DNA of 56,549 bases from Acinetobacter sp. BY419 (GTDB taxonomy: Bacteria; Pseudomonadota; Gammaproteobacteria; Pseudomonadales; Moraxellaceae), in contig NZ_JAGFXZ010000022.1 of assembly GCF_019038395.1 (NCBI RefSeq), positions 1-56,549 on the forward strand, read 5' to 3'. Made by a program: the position numbers and the translations under genes. Positions 9,082 to 18,254 of this stretch are shown here, in pieces; within the stretch, counting starts at the first letter, position 1, and each line of letters opens with the position of its first letter. The notes beneath the pieces were generated by a model. That model did no database searches, had not been told where the DNA came from, and saw only the letters and a program-made list of their open reading frames with translations.

Positions 9082-9555
9082 GTTTTTAGAAGAAAAGTGT
9101 ACGATATTGCTTACAACAGTTTCCGCTTCTTGCGAATGGGCAAGGCTTTGGAATTTGGGTATTCTAGGTTTATCAGCACAGGGAGTCGAGAAAGGATATT
9201 CTCATAAGGAAGACGAAGCTGAATGAAAGCATCATGGACATGATGATGAAAGGGAAATCACAAAAATACAGAACTAATTATAATATGTGAAAGCACGACC
9301 TCATTAACCCGAGTTTTACAGGATGTAGAGCTCGGGTTAAGTTATTTTGAGGACTTATTTTTTATAATATATTCTTGATGATTACAATGATTTGTTTAAT
9401 TTAGAGTCATAGTTCGAGAGCGTAGAATGGAAATTGTCCTTGCCCGTGAGAAGTACTTCAGTTCTATTGTATGAATCAATGGTCTGCCGCTAAAAACCAT
9501 GAGGTTATTCGGGATTTTAAGCTATAGCTCTTCAAAATTCCGTGATCATATAGAT
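9082..9555. other. 474-bp gap with a hairpin and no recognised gene
   Basis: This gap follows the EEP gene and precedes the 3' end of the lpxL-like gene. It holds a perfect 10-bp inverted repeat (9304-9340) but no convincing gene. Several frames in the first 150 bases stay open without good starts. The stretch with short complementary segments such as CTTGC/GCAAG near 9132-9147 could encode a structured RNA, which cannot be shown here. Confidence 0.4.
9304..9340. terminator. perfect 10-bp hairpin downstream of the EEP gene
   Basis: TTAACCCGAG (9304-9313) pairs exactly with CTCGGGTTAA (9331-9340) across 17 bases. A T-rich stretch follows but only about 14 bases later, so it is an imperfect terminator candidate or the end of an unannotated RNA. 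Confidence 0.45.
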
Positions 9556-10491
9556 TTAGTAAATTTCCTTATAACCTTCAGGACGTGTCTTAAAACGGCG
9601 GTGGAACCACATATATTGAGTCGGTGCGATGCGCAACTGCTGTTCGATCACCAGATTCACGCGAGTGGCATCCTCGATTTCATTCTCACCAGGGAAATTC
9701 TCCAGTGCCGGTTCAATCAGCACATGGTAACGCGGATTTTTGATATCGCCATGTCGATAGAAATATAAGGGAATTGCAGTAGCTTTGGTCATTTTCAGTA
9801 AACGCCGATGCGCGGTTACAGTCGCTGCCGGCACACCAAAGAAAGGTGCCATCACGCCTTGTTTTAAACCATAATCCTGATCCGGACTGTACCAGATCGC
9901 ATGGCCATTTTTCAGCTGACGCACCAAACCACGCATATCATCATGATCAATCTGGTTGGCATAAATCGTGGCGCGACAACGGTAAATCAGCATATCCAAT
10001 AGTGGATTATTCTGCGGGCGATAGACCACATCCGGGTCAAAATACTGTGCGCATAGGTAGCCACCGGCATCCAGCAAAGTTGAATGCGTGCCTAATAACA
10101 GCATACCTTGTCCTGCGGCCTGTGCCTTCTGAATGTGTTCCAGCCCTTCAATACTGACGCGGCCCTGAAACCATTTCGGACTATACCAGGCATTGAGTGT
10201 CTCAAACACACCCAACATTTGATCGATAAACACCTGGTGTGCATTGTCCTGTACTTCTGCCGAAGACCATTCAGGAAAACAGACTTCCAGATTGCGAAGT
10301 GTAGTTTCACGACGTGATGGCAGGTATTTAAAAGAAAGATGGCCCAGCAAGTATGCCAGACGATGCTGGATTGCCCAGGGTAAGATCGCCAAAATCATCA
10401 GGAAAATAATACCCAGCCAGTTAACCCAGTATCGAGGTAACAGGAATGTCCATTGAAATTCACCGGGTTTATATTCTGGCTGGGTACTCAT
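9556..10491 (-). CDS. lpxL: lipid A biosynthesis acyltransferase, LpxL-like
   Basis: A 311-residue inner-membrane acyltransferase that should add a secondary acyl chain to Kdo2-lipid IV-A. It has one N-terminal membrane helix (about 22-40) and the HX4D catalytic motif (His136-Asp141 in GTHSTLLDAGG). Further blocks such as YRPQNNPLLD, WYSPDQDYG and the end APTQYMWFHRRFKTRPEG closely resemble E. coli LpxL. LpxM or another HtrB-family late acyltransferase is the alternative; chain specificity cannot be read. It is a single gene with no clear operon partner. Confidence 0.88.
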   Translation of the reverse strand: MSTQPEYKPGEFQWTFLLPRYWVNWLGIIFLMILAILPWAIQHRLAYLLGHLSFKYLPSRRETTLRNLEVCFPEWSSAEVQDNAHQVFIDQMLGVFETLNAWYSPKWFQGRVSIEGLEHIQKAQAAGQGMLLLGTHSTLLDAGGYLCAQYFDPDVVYRPQNNPLLDMLIYRCRATIYANQIDHDDMRGLVRQLKNGHAIWYSPDQDYGLKQGVMAPFFGVPAATVTAHRRLLKMTKATAIPLYFYRHGDIKNPRYHVLIEPALENFPGENEIEDATRVNLVIEQQLRIAPTQYMWFHRRFKTRPEGYKEIY

Positions 10492-10548
10492 AGGGCAAGG
10501 CAGTGCTAAAAGATTAAACGCAGTCTAACAGAGAAGATTCTTGAAATA

Positions 10549-10578
10549 AAAAAAGCATCTGTACGAATACAGATGCTT
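10549..10578 (-). terminator. uup terminator
   Basis: Perfect 11-bp stem AAGCATCTGTA/TACAGATGCTT with tetraloop CGAA, followed by T-rich sequence on the minus strand, right after the uup stop. Confidence 0.85.
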
Positions 10579-10599
10579 GAGTAAATACTCGTGGAATAT

Positions 10600-12504
10600 T
10601 TAGCCGTTACTCATATTGTCCAGCTCTTCCCAGCGCTCCAGCTTTTCCAATAACAGCTCATCAATTTCTGATAAACGGTTAGAAAGTTGCATCACTTTAT
10701 CGGAATCAGTCACAAATAAGGAGCCATCAGCCAGCTGTGCATTGATCTCTGCCTGTTCTTTCTCTAAAGCTTCCATTTCAGCGGGTAATTGCTCTAAAGC
10801 ACGTTGATCTTTGTAGCTGAGTTTTACTTTTTTCGGAGCGGCTGCAGCAGCACTGGCTTCTGCTTTTGCCAAGGCCTTTTTTACATCAATTTTTTGATCA
10901 ACTGCGGTTTGGTCCGGGCGTTGTTCTAGGTAATCTTGATAACCACCGACATATTCATCGATATGACCTTTACCATCAAAGACCCAAGTGGATGTCACCA
11001 CGTTGTCCATAAAGGCACGGTCATGCGAGATCAACAGCAATGTACCTTTATAGCCACCGAGCATTTCTTCTAATAGCTCTAAAGTCACCATATCCAAGTC
11101 ATTGGTGGGCTCATCCATCACAATCAGGTTCGATGGTTTAAGTAACAATTTTGCCAGCAAGATACGGTTACGCTCACCACCAGACAAGGCTTTGACAGGA
11201 GTACGTGCACGTTCAGGTGAGAACAGGAAATCTTGCAAATAACTGTAAATATGACGACGTCCGCCATTTACATCAACAAAGTCTGAACCTTCAGAAACGT
11301 TATCTTTGACTGATTTTTCCAGATCCAGTGCATTACGCAATTGGTCGAAATACGCCACTTCAAGTTGCGTACCGGTTTTTACTGTACCGCCATGTTCTAG
11401 CTCGCCCAGAATGGCTTTAATCAGAGTGGTTTTACCAACACCGTTATCACCGACTAAACCAATACGGTCACCACGAAGTACCAGTGCAGAGAAATCTTTG
11501 ATGATGGGTGCATTGTTGCCAAAAGCCACGCTGAGGTTTTGTATATCAAATACAAGTTTACCTGAACGGTTGGCATCTTGCGTTGCCATGCTCACTTTAC
11601 CTTGTTGTGAACGGCGGGCTTTTGATTCTTCACGTAAGGCTTTTAAATCACGGACACGGCCTTCATTACGGGTACGACGTGCTTTGATGCCTTGACGGAT
11701 CCAGACTTCTTCTTCAGCCAGCTTTTTATCGAACAGCGCATTTTGCTTTTCTTCAGCTTCCATTTGCTGGGCTTTCAGGTCTAGATAACGTGAATAATTA
11801 CCTTCATAGCTGCGCAGTTGACCACGATCCAGCTCGACAATACGGGTGGCAATGCTATCGACAAAGGCACGGTCATGCGAAATGAACAGTAGGGTCAAAT
11901 TGTTTTGATCGAGCAGGAATTTTTCCAGCCATTCAATACTTTCAACATCCAGATGGTTAGTCGGTTCGTCCAGCAACAATACATCTGGCTGGGTGAGCAA
12001 GGCACGCGCCAGTAGCACACGACGCTTACGGCCACCAGATAAATCGGCAAGATCCGCATCTGGGTCCAACCCCATTTTGCTTAAAATCGAATTAACCTTG
12101 GTTTCGAGCGCCCAGCCATCCAGCTGGTCCATTTTGTGTTGCAGATTACCCATGCGGTCACAGGCATCCATATCGCCCAGCACACAGGCTTCACTGGCAG
12201 CATGATAGGCACGCAAAACTTCAGATGCTTCGCCCGCACCATCTGCCACGATGTCAGCCACTCGGCCTGAGTCCATCGGTACATCTTGCGCCAGCATCGA
12301 AATCGTGATGCCATTTTGTATTGAAACTTCGCCGCTGTCAGGCAGTAAACTTCCTTCAATCAGCTTAAGTAAGGTAGACTTACCCTCACCATTACGGCCA
12401 ATCAAACACACTCGTTCGCCGCGTTCCAAGTTAAAATTCGCGCCGTCGAGCAGGGCGGGTCCACCAAACGCAAGTTGGACATCCCTTAGGGTAATATAGG
12501 CCAT
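10600..12504 (-). CDS. uup: ABC-F ATPase Uup
   Basis: A 634-residue soluble ABC-F protein with two ATPase cassettes and no membrane domain. Walker A motifs are GRNGEGKSTLL and GDNGVGKTTLI; signature motifs are LSGGRKRRVLLARAL and LSGGERNRILLAKLL; both cassettes have DEPTNHLD/DEPTNDLD Walker B boxes. A coiled-coil C-terminal region (about 550-630) is the Uup hallmark and distinguishes it from EttA or YheS. Uup acts on ribosomes and branched DNA and affects transposon precise excision in E. coli. Its start is only 32 bp from that of divergent slyX. Confidence 0.92.
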   Translation of the reverse strand: MAYITLRDVQLAFGGPALLDGANFNLERGERVCLIGRNGEGKSTLLKLIEGSLLPDSGEVSIQNGITISMLAQDVPMDSGRVADIVADGAGEASEVLRAYHAASEACVLGDMDACDRMGNLQHKMDQLDGWALETKVNSILSKMGLDPDADLADLSGGRKRRVLLARALLTQPDVLLLDEPTNHLDVESIEWLEKFLLDQNNLTLLFISHDRAFVDSIATRIVELDRGQLRSYEGNYSRYLDLKAQQMEAEEKQNALFDKKLAEEEVWIRQGIKARRTRNEGRVRDLKALREESKARRSQQGKVSMATQDANRSGKLVFDIQNLSVAFGNNAPIIKDFSALVLRGDRIGLVGDNGVGKTTLIKAILGELEHGGTVKTGTQLEVAYFDQLRNALDLEKSVKDNVSEGSDFVDVNGGRRHIYSYLQDFLFSPERARTPVKALSGGERNRILLAKLLLKPSNLIVMDEPTNDLDMVTLELLEEMLGGYKGTLLLISHDRAFMDNVVTSTWVFDGKGHIDEYVGGYQDYLEQRPDQTAVDQKIDVKKALAKAEASAAAAAPKKVKLSYKDQRALEQLPAEMEALEKEQAEINAQLADGSLFVTDSDKVMQLSNRLSEIDELLLEKLERWEELDNMSNG

Positions 12505-12536
12505 AATGTTTCCTGAAATCCAAATGAGGACTTTAA

Positions 12537-12782
12537 ATGACTAAACAACAAAATCTAAATGATCAGGCGTCATTTTCCGCACCCATTGAAGATTTGCAAG
12601 TGCGAATTGCATTTTTAGATGATTTAGTTGAACAGTTGAATGATCAGGTGGCCAAGCAGACCCTGGAAATCGCTGATCTAAAAAAACAAATGATGCTTTT
12701 ATATCAACGTGTTGAGTCTTCAGATCTGTCTGAAGGAATTGCAGAATTTGATCCAAAGACTGATCGTCCACCGCATTATTAA
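12537..12782 (+). CDS. slyX: SlyX family protein
   Basis: An 81-residue small protein of the SlyX family, which has no settled function. It is mostly one amphipathic coiled coil (IEDLQVRIAFLDDLVEQLNDQ, shortened here) followed by the family's proline/basic end DRPPHY. The ATG has a GAGG site about 7 bases upstream. It is divergent from uup and closed by its own terminator. Confidence 0.9.
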   Translation: MTKQQNLNDQASFSAPIEDLQVRIAFLDDLVEQLNDQVAKQTLEIADLKKQMMLLYQRVESSDLSEGIAEFDPKTDRPPHY

Positions 12783-13163
12783 TTTGCAACCAATGATTTA
12801 TTGAACAAGAACTCTTGCCTGGTGCGAGGGTTTTTTATTTAAAGAAAGAACAGAACAAGAAGACCAGTTATAACGGAAACGTAAAATATTCTGGGTGAAA
12901 TACCGCTGGGGAAGAGTATTAAAGTAGGTGATGCAATAGAGCTTGGAGTAAATGTTTCTATGTATTTTACCCATGCCACAGCTTTAAAAATGGCTCATTA
13001 TCTTTTTTTGAGCTTCTTTTAAAAAGCATAACGGTTTAATTTTACCTCAAACCACGACTCACAAATTTGACTTCAGGATTAGCGTTAAACGTAAAATTGT
13101 TTGACCTTTCACTCACTTCCTACTCTAATACTTGCTTCCAGGTACATTTCAGGAGCTTGTCCT
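12783..13163. other. 380-bp gap after slyX
   Basis: After the slyX terminator there is no supported gene. A plus-strand frame at 12885-13022 is open for 45 codons and reads like protein (ILGEIPLGKSIKVGDAIELG) but has no ATG at its head and no ribosome site; it may be a gene remnant or chance. The last 40 bases hold the AGGAG site of the next gene. Confidence 0.4.
12810..12837 (+). terminator. slyX terminator
   Basis: Stem AACTCTTGC/GCGAGGGTT (with G-T pairs, 5-base loop) followed by TTTTTT, about 28 bases after the slyX stop. Confidence 0.7.
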
Positions 13164-14162
13164 ATGCACCCAAAAGTTGTTCTACTCGACCTCGAAAATA
13201 ACTTTCCAACAGCCAAGTTAATGCGTGAGATTGTGGCGCATTATTCGACTTTATATCTGTTTAGCTGTACCGGAAAATTTGAATTCTCATTGGAAGATTT
13301 AACCGAGCTTGCTGGCTGGATTGCGAGTGGACAAATTATAATTTTGGACACCCCTGAATCGCCACAGAAAGAATATGAATATGCAGTAATTGTCGGTCAG
13401 CTTATGGCGCTCCTGGAACCGGATACCGAGGTTGAGTTAATCTCGGCGATGGACAGCAGTGACATGCTCCAGCAGATGCTGCAGGCTTCGGATATTCCAT
13501 GTAGCCTGATTCAGATCCAGCCCGATGAAGTATCTGTTGCAGCAGAACCTGCTAAAAATCAGCTTCCCAGTCTGGAGGCAATCAAGAACAAACCTGCCCT
13601 GCAGCTGGTCAAAAAATACTGTGATGCTTTAGGGAAAATGAGCGGCAAACCAAATACGGTAGAAACCCTGAAAAATTCAGTGGCGAATATTCTGCAAGTA
13701 ATGCCGGTAAAAGCGCAGCATGTGGTCGGTATGCTGATCAACCTGAAAATCGTCAAACGTTATGATGAACAAGTCAGCTTCCGTAAAAAAGTGCTGAAAC
13801 AATGGCTGCAGCTCAATCTGGATGAACAAAGTCCGGTTGAAAATCCAAAGCTGGATCAGGTCATTTCCCAGCTAAAAGTTGATGAAACTCCAGTTGAAGC
13901 ATTCCAGTCACCGATCCAGTCGGCCCAGCAAGACCTGTTCAAGAACTTTGGCCGGATTGATCCAGTCCAGCTGGAAGTGGCGCGTAAACTGCGTGAACTC
14001 CAGGGCGATAAACCCAAAGATATTTATGAATTACGTGATTTACTGGAACAGTTATTTCCAAAATCAGATATCCGCTTGCTGCTGAAGGAGCTGATTGAGA
14101 AAGGTTATATTTACTGGAATGGTCATGAAATTTTATATAGTCATGAAATGTTCTTGAATTAA
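13164..14162 (+). CDS. unknown protein with PIN/NYN-like N-terminus
   Basis: A 332-residue protein I cannot assign to a named family. The N-terminus MHPKVVLLDLENN followed by alternating strands and helices to about residue 120 resembles the PIN/NYN nuclease fold, in which an early Asp-containing motif binds metal. The rest is helical and basic, ending in a winged-helix-like region (about 270-330). I start at ATG 13164, which has AGGAG 7 bases upstream, rather than at an upstream in-frame codon at 13101. It precedes a small membrane protein and topA on the same strand. Nuclease activity is inference. Confidence 0.6.
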   Translation: MHPKVVLLDLENNFPTAKLMREIVAHYSTLYLFSCTGKFEFSLEDLTELAGWIASGQIIILDTPESPQKEYEYAVIVGQLMALLEPDTEVELISAMDSSDMLQQMLQASDIPCSLIQIQPDEVSVAAEPAKNQLPSLEAIKNKPALQLVKKYCDALGKMSGKPNTVETLKNSVANILQVMPVKAQHVVGMLINLKIVKRYDEQVSFRKKVLKQWLQLNLDEQSPVENPKLDQVISQLKVDETPVEAFQSPIQSAQQDLFKNFGRIDPVQLEVARKLRELQGDKPKDIYELRDLLEQLFPKSDIRLLLKELIEKGYIYWNGHEILYSHEMFLN

Positions 14163-14232
14163 TTTTATCGTGCAAACTTGCGTTTTATATTGTGCTTATG
14201 CAACTCTAATAATAGAACATAAAGGTTGAACT

Positions 14233-14682
14233 ATGGAAAACACTGGAATCTGGGTGGCGGTGGTTATCATCATTTTCGTTCTGGGGTCGATTTTCGGGTT
14301 GCGCGTGAGCCCCCGGGAAAAAGCTTTGGGCATGATGCGTGACAAAGCCCGTAAAATGGGTTTGCATCCACGTTTGGTGGTGGCACCGGACTGGACCAAC
14401 ATCCCGAAGGCGACTGAAAGTCGTGCCAGTATGGTCGCGTACTATAGTGTGCTGATGCCAGAAGCTCGTTTGCCCCTGATGCGCGCTCGTGTTGTCGACA
14501 ATAAACTCGAAATCGTGCAGGGTGATGAGAAATTTAAAGATTTTCCCATTGCATTAAAAGGCATTTATGCTATTGATATGCAAGCCAACTGTGTCGGCAT
14601 CTATTGGGATGAAAACGCTGATTTAAGAGCCACCCAACTCGACGATATCAAAGCACTATTACATGCTTTGGCTGAACTTTAA
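14233..14682 (+). CDS. small single-pass membrane protein of unknown function
   Basis: 149 residues with one N-terminal membrane helix (about 6-23) followed by a basic cytoplasmic-side stretch SPREKALGMMRDKARKMG and a soluble domain of about 100 residues. No catalytic motif is recognised. It ends 30 bases before topA on the same strand with no terminator between, so co-transcription with topA is likely. Conserved hypothetical is the fairest label. Confidence 0.75.
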   Translation: MENTGIWVAVVIIIFVLGSIFGLRVSPREKALGMMRDKARKMGLHPRLVVAPDWTNIPKATESRASMVAYYSVLMPEARLPLMRARVVDNKLEIVQGDEKFKDFPIALKGIYAIDMQANCVGIYWDENADLRATQLDDIKALLHALAEL

Positions 14683-14712
14683 TTTAGAAATAAACAGGAT
14701 TAACGGTTAATT

Positions 14713-17352
14713 ATGGCGAACGCTCCTCGGTCCACATCAAAAAGCAGCACAGCGAAGTCTCCCGACGCTGGAAAGAAGCGCGCCTTAGTGATTGTGGAGT
14801 CGCCTGCAAAAGCGAAAACAATCAATAAGTACCTTGGTCCGGACTATATCGTAAAATCCTCAGTGGGTCATGTTCGTGACTTACCGACAGGTGGTTCTAA
14901 GTCGACAGAGAAGAAACCTGCGACACGCACCAAATTGACCGAAGCCGAAAAAGCTGAAAAATCACAATCGGCCCTGATTAACCGAATGGGTGTTGATCCG
15001 GAACATGATTGGAAAGCCAAATACGAAGTCCTTCCGGGCAAAGAACATGTGGTTGCCGAACTGAAAAAGCTGGCATCGCAAGTCGATGAAGTCTATCTGG
15101 CAACGGATATGGACAGGGAAGGGGAAGCGATTGCCTGGCATTTAAAAGAAGTCATTGGTGGTGATGATTCGCGTTATCAGCGTGTGGTCTTTAACGAAAT
15201 TACTAAAAATGCCATTCAGGAAGCCTTCAAGCATCCCTCACGCCTCGATACCAACAAGGTGAATGCCCAGCAAGCCCGTCGCTTCTTAGACCGCGTGGTG
15301 GGCTTTATGATCTCACCATTGCTGTGGGAAAAAATTGCCCGTGGTTTATCGGCGGGTCGTGTGCAGTCGGTTGCAGTGAAACTGGTGGTTGAGCGTGAAC
15401 GCGAAATTCGCGCCTTCATTCCTGAAGAATATTGGCAGGTGTTTGCCGATACTAAATCGAAAAAAGATGATATCCGTCTCGAAGCAGTCAAGCAGAATGG
15501 CAAGACGCTCAAGCTGCACAATAAAGACGAAACTGATGCATTATTGAATCTGATCAAAGATGCAGATTATACGGTTTCTGCGCGTGAAGATAAGCCAACC
15601 AAGGTGAATCCAAGTGCGCCGTATATCACCTCAACGCTGCAACAGGCAGCCAGTACCCGTCTCGGTTTTTCCGTGAAGAAAACCATGATGCTGGCGCAGC
15701 GCCTGTATGAAGCTGGTTTTATTACCTATATGCGTACCGACTCGACATTCTTGAGTGATGACGCTGTCAATATGGTGCGTGGGTATATCGAATCCGAGTT
15801 TGGCGAGAAGTATCTGCCTGTCAAGCCGAACCGTTATGGCAATAAAGCTGGTGCGCAAGAAGCGCATGAGGCAATTCGTCCATCCATGGTTGGCCTAAAA
15901 GGCGACAGTCTGGTGGGTGTGGAGCGTGATGCGCAGCGTCTCTATGACCTGATCTGGCGTCAGTTTGTGGCCTGTCAGATGACACCAGCTGAATATCTGT
16001 CTTCAACGATTTTAGTCAATGCCAGTGGCGTAGAACTGAAAGCCAAGGGTCGTACCTTGGTCTTTGACGGTTTTACCCGCGTGCGTGGTGCCAATAAAGC
16101 GGATGACGACATTTTATTGCCTGCAGTCAAAGTCGGTGAAGTCCTCAAACTTGAGAAACTTGACCCATCTCAACATTTTACCAAGCCACCGGCGCGTTTT
16201 ACTGAAGCCTCACTGGTCAAAGAACTTGAGAAGAAAGGTATTGGCCGTCCTTCGACTTATGCTGCAATTATCTCGACCATTCAAGACCGTGGTTATGTGA
16301 AGCTGGATAACCGTCGTCTCTATGCCGAGAAGATGGGTGAAATCGTCACTGACCGTCTGGATGAAAATTTCAATAACCTGATGAACTATGCTTTCACCGC
16401 AGATCTTGAAGGTCAGCTGGATAAAGTGGCAGATGGTGAACGTAACTGGAAAGAGCTGCTAGATAGCTTCTATGGCGATTTTAAACAGCGTTTAACCATT
16501 GCGCAGGGTGAAAACGGTATGCGCCGTAATCAGCCTGTAGAAGTAGATGCGGTACATTGTAAAGAATGTGACCGTCCCATGCAGATCCGTACCGGTACGA
16601 CCGGTGTTTTCCTGGGCTGTTCAGGTTATAACCTGCCGCCGAAAGAGCGTTGCAAGGGAACCTTGAACCTGACGCCAGTCGAATCGCTAGCAGCATTGTC
16701 TGATGATGATGCGGCAGAAACAGTTGACCTGATGTCGAAGAAACGTTGTCCTATATGCGAAACTGCGATGGACAGCTACGTGATTGACGGTGGTCGTAAA
16801 CTGCATATTTGTGGCAATAACCCGGACTGTAGTGGTTTTGAACTTGAAGAAGGCGAGTTCAAGATCAAAGGTTATGATGGCCCAACCATTCCATGCGACA
16901 AATGTGATGGTGAAATGCAATTGAAGACCGGGCGTTTTGGTCCGTACTTTGCCTGTAACAGCTGTGACAATACCCGTAAAGTATTAAAAAGCGGTCAGCC
17001 TGCACCACCGCGTGTGGACCCGATCAAGATGGAACATCTGCGTTCGACCAAGCACGATGATTTCTTTGTACTGCGTGACGGTGCTGCCGGTTTATTCTTG
17101 GCGGCCAGCAAGTTCCCGAAAGTGCGTGAGACTCGTGCACCGAAAGTGGCTGAGATTCGTTCTGTTGCTGACCAACTGGATCCAAAGTATCAGTTTATTC
17201 TAGAGGCACCTGATGTTGACCCGGAAGGAAATCCGACTCTGGTGAAATTTAGCCGTAAGAACCAGTCACAATATATTGGTTCGGAAAATGCTGAAGGTAA
17301 ACAGACCAAATGGTCTTTGGTTTATCAGGATGGGAAATGGGTGGAAGCCTAA
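14713..17352 (+). CDS. topA: DNA topoisomerase I
   Basis: Type IA topoisomerase that relaxes negative supercoils. The 879-residue enzyme has the TOPRIM domain ([19 protein letters not shown] and [13 protein letters not shown], residues about 24-150), the catalytic tyrosine Tyr339 in [10 protein letters not shown], and the C-terminal Cys4 zinc ribbons starting near residue 612 (CKEC...C, CPIC...C, CDKC...C). Length is like E. coli TopA (865). The N-terminus carries about 20 extra Ser/Lys-rich residues. A strong terminator follows. Confidence 0.97.
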   Translation: MANAPRSTSKSSTAKSPDAGKKRALVIVESPAKAKTINKYLGPDYIVKSSVGHVRDLPTGGSKSTEKKPATRTKLTEAEKAEKSQSALINRMGVDPEHDWKAKYEVLPGKEHVVAELKKLASQVDEVYLATDMDREGEAIAWHLKEVIGGDDSRYQRVVFNEITKNAIQEAFKHPSRLDTNKVNAQQARRFLDRVVGFMISPLLWEKIARGLSAGRVQSVAVKLVVEREREIRAFIPEEYWQVFADTKSKKDDIRLEAVKQNGKTLKLHNKDETDALLNLIKDADYTVSAREDKPTKVNPSAPYITSTLQQAASTRLGFSVKKTMMLAQRLYEAGFITYMRTDSTFLSDDAVNMVRGYIESEFGEKYLPVKPNRYGNKAGAQEAHEAIRPSMVGLKGDSLVGVERDAQRLYDLIWRQFVACQMTPAEYLSSTILVNASGVELKAKGRTLVFDGFTRVRGANKADDDILLPAVKVGEVLKLEKLDPSQHFTKPPARFTEASLVKELEKKGIGRPSTYAAIISTIQDRGYVKLDNRRLYAEKMGEIVTDRLDENFNNLMNYAFTADLEGQLDKVADGERNWKELLDSFYGDFKQRLTIAQGENGMRRNQPVEVDAVHCKECDRPMQIRTGTTGVFLGCSGYNLPPKERCKGTLNLTPVESLAALSDDDAAETVDLMSKKRCPICETAMDSYVIDGGRKLHICGNNPDCSGFELEEGEFKIKGYDGPTIPCDKCDGEMQLKTGRFGPYFACNSCDNTRKVLKSGQPAPPRVDPIKMEHLRSTKHDDFFVLRDGAAGLFLAASKFPKVRETRAPKVAEIRSVADQLDPKYQFILEAPDVDPEGNPTLVKFSRKNQSQYIGSENAEGKQTKWSLVYQDGKWVEA

Positions 17353-17364
17353 ATTCTAAGATTG

Positions 17365-17395
17365 AAAAAAATGCTGACGAAAGTCGGCATTTTTT
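17365..17395 (+). terminator. topA terminator
   Basis: Strong stem AAAAAATGCTGAC / GTCGGCATTTTTT with GAAA loop, immediately after topA and before the NYN-domain gene. Confidence 0.88.
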
Positions 17396-17445
17396 ATGTC
17401 AGAATCATTTATACAAAAAATTAAAAATAATATTTTGGGGTAAAT

Positions 17446-18249
17446 GTGGATATTCGGACAAAAAAGTTTGCTGTATTAATCGATGCGGATAATTCTTCCA
17501 TCAATGCCATTTCATCAGTTTTGGAAGAAGTGGCGAAATATGGAATTGCCAGTGTCAAACGTGTGTATGGGGACTGGAGCAGCGAAACTTTAAAGAAATG
17601 GCGCGATGTACTTCTTCCTCATGCCATCACCCCAGTACAGCAATTTGCGTATACCAAGGGTAAAGATGCGACGGATATGATCCTGATTATTGATGCCATG
17701 GACTTGTTATATGCCGGTGCCCTGGATGGTTTTTGTATCGTTTCCAGTGATAGTGATTTCACGCCTTTAGCATCAAGAATCCGTGAAAATGGTCTGAGTG
17801 TGTATGGTTTTGGGAAAAAGACGACTCCAGAAGCGTTTAAAAAAGCATGTGATAAGTTTATTTACATCGAAAATCTGGTCGTTGAAAACGATCTGAAAAC
17901 TGTAGAAGAAGATGAAGTCAGTAATCTACAAGACAAAAAAATGCTGGAAGCAGATAAATCTGTAGATACAAAATCCGTGCTGCAAGTGAAAGATAATCCT
18001 GCTGCTGACATCATGGACCGAGCCACGCTGAATCTGATTTATAAAGCTGTAAAAGATAATGCAGATGAAAATGGATGGGCGAATTTGGGAAGGGTGGGGC
18101 AGTATATTAGTGCAGTAAAGCCTGATTTTGACTCTCGTAACTATGGTCGCGCCAAACTGTCAGGATTAATAAAAACTTTAAATTTATTTGAAACAAAAAT
18201 AGAAATGAGCCAGATGTATTTAAGAAAAATGAAAAAGCAGAGTGTGTAA
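17446..18249 (+). CDS. NYN-domain protein with OST-HTH/LOTUS C-terminus
   Basis: A 267-residue protein with an N-terminal NYN (LabA/DUF88-like, PIN-fold) domain at about 5-145. It shows the metal-site aspartates in FAVLIDADN, KGKDATDMILIIDAMDL and CIVSSDSDFTPLASRI. The C-terminus (about 192-262) resembles an OST-HTH/LOTUS RNA-binding domain. A role as an RNase is expected from the family but unproven. The start is GTG with a GGGG site upstream; an overlapping ATG two bases earlier is out of frame. It is followed after 5 bases by a zincin-like gene. Confidence 0.85.
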   Translation: MDIRTKKFAVLIDADNSSINAISSVLEEVAKYGIASVKRVYGDWSSETLKKWRDVLLPHAITPVQQFAYTKGKDATDMILIIDAMDLLYAGALDGFCIVSSDSDFTPLASRIRENGLSVYGFGKKTTPEAFKKACDKFIYIENLVVENDLKTVEEDEVSNLQDKKMLEADKSVDTKSVLQVKDNPAADIMDRATLNLIYKAVKDNADENGWANLGRVGQYISAVKPDFDSRNYGRAKLSGLIKTLNLFETKIEMSQMYLRKMKKQSV

Positions 18250-18254
18250 TCGCC

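Noticed and set aside
9038..9226. 62-codon plus-strand frame overlapping the end of the EEP gene
   Set aside because: No start signal, composition unlike a protein, and it begins inside a confirmed gene.
11306..11695. 129-codon open frame antisense to uup
   Set aside because: Uup is intact and well supported in this region; the antisense product has no recognisable domain.
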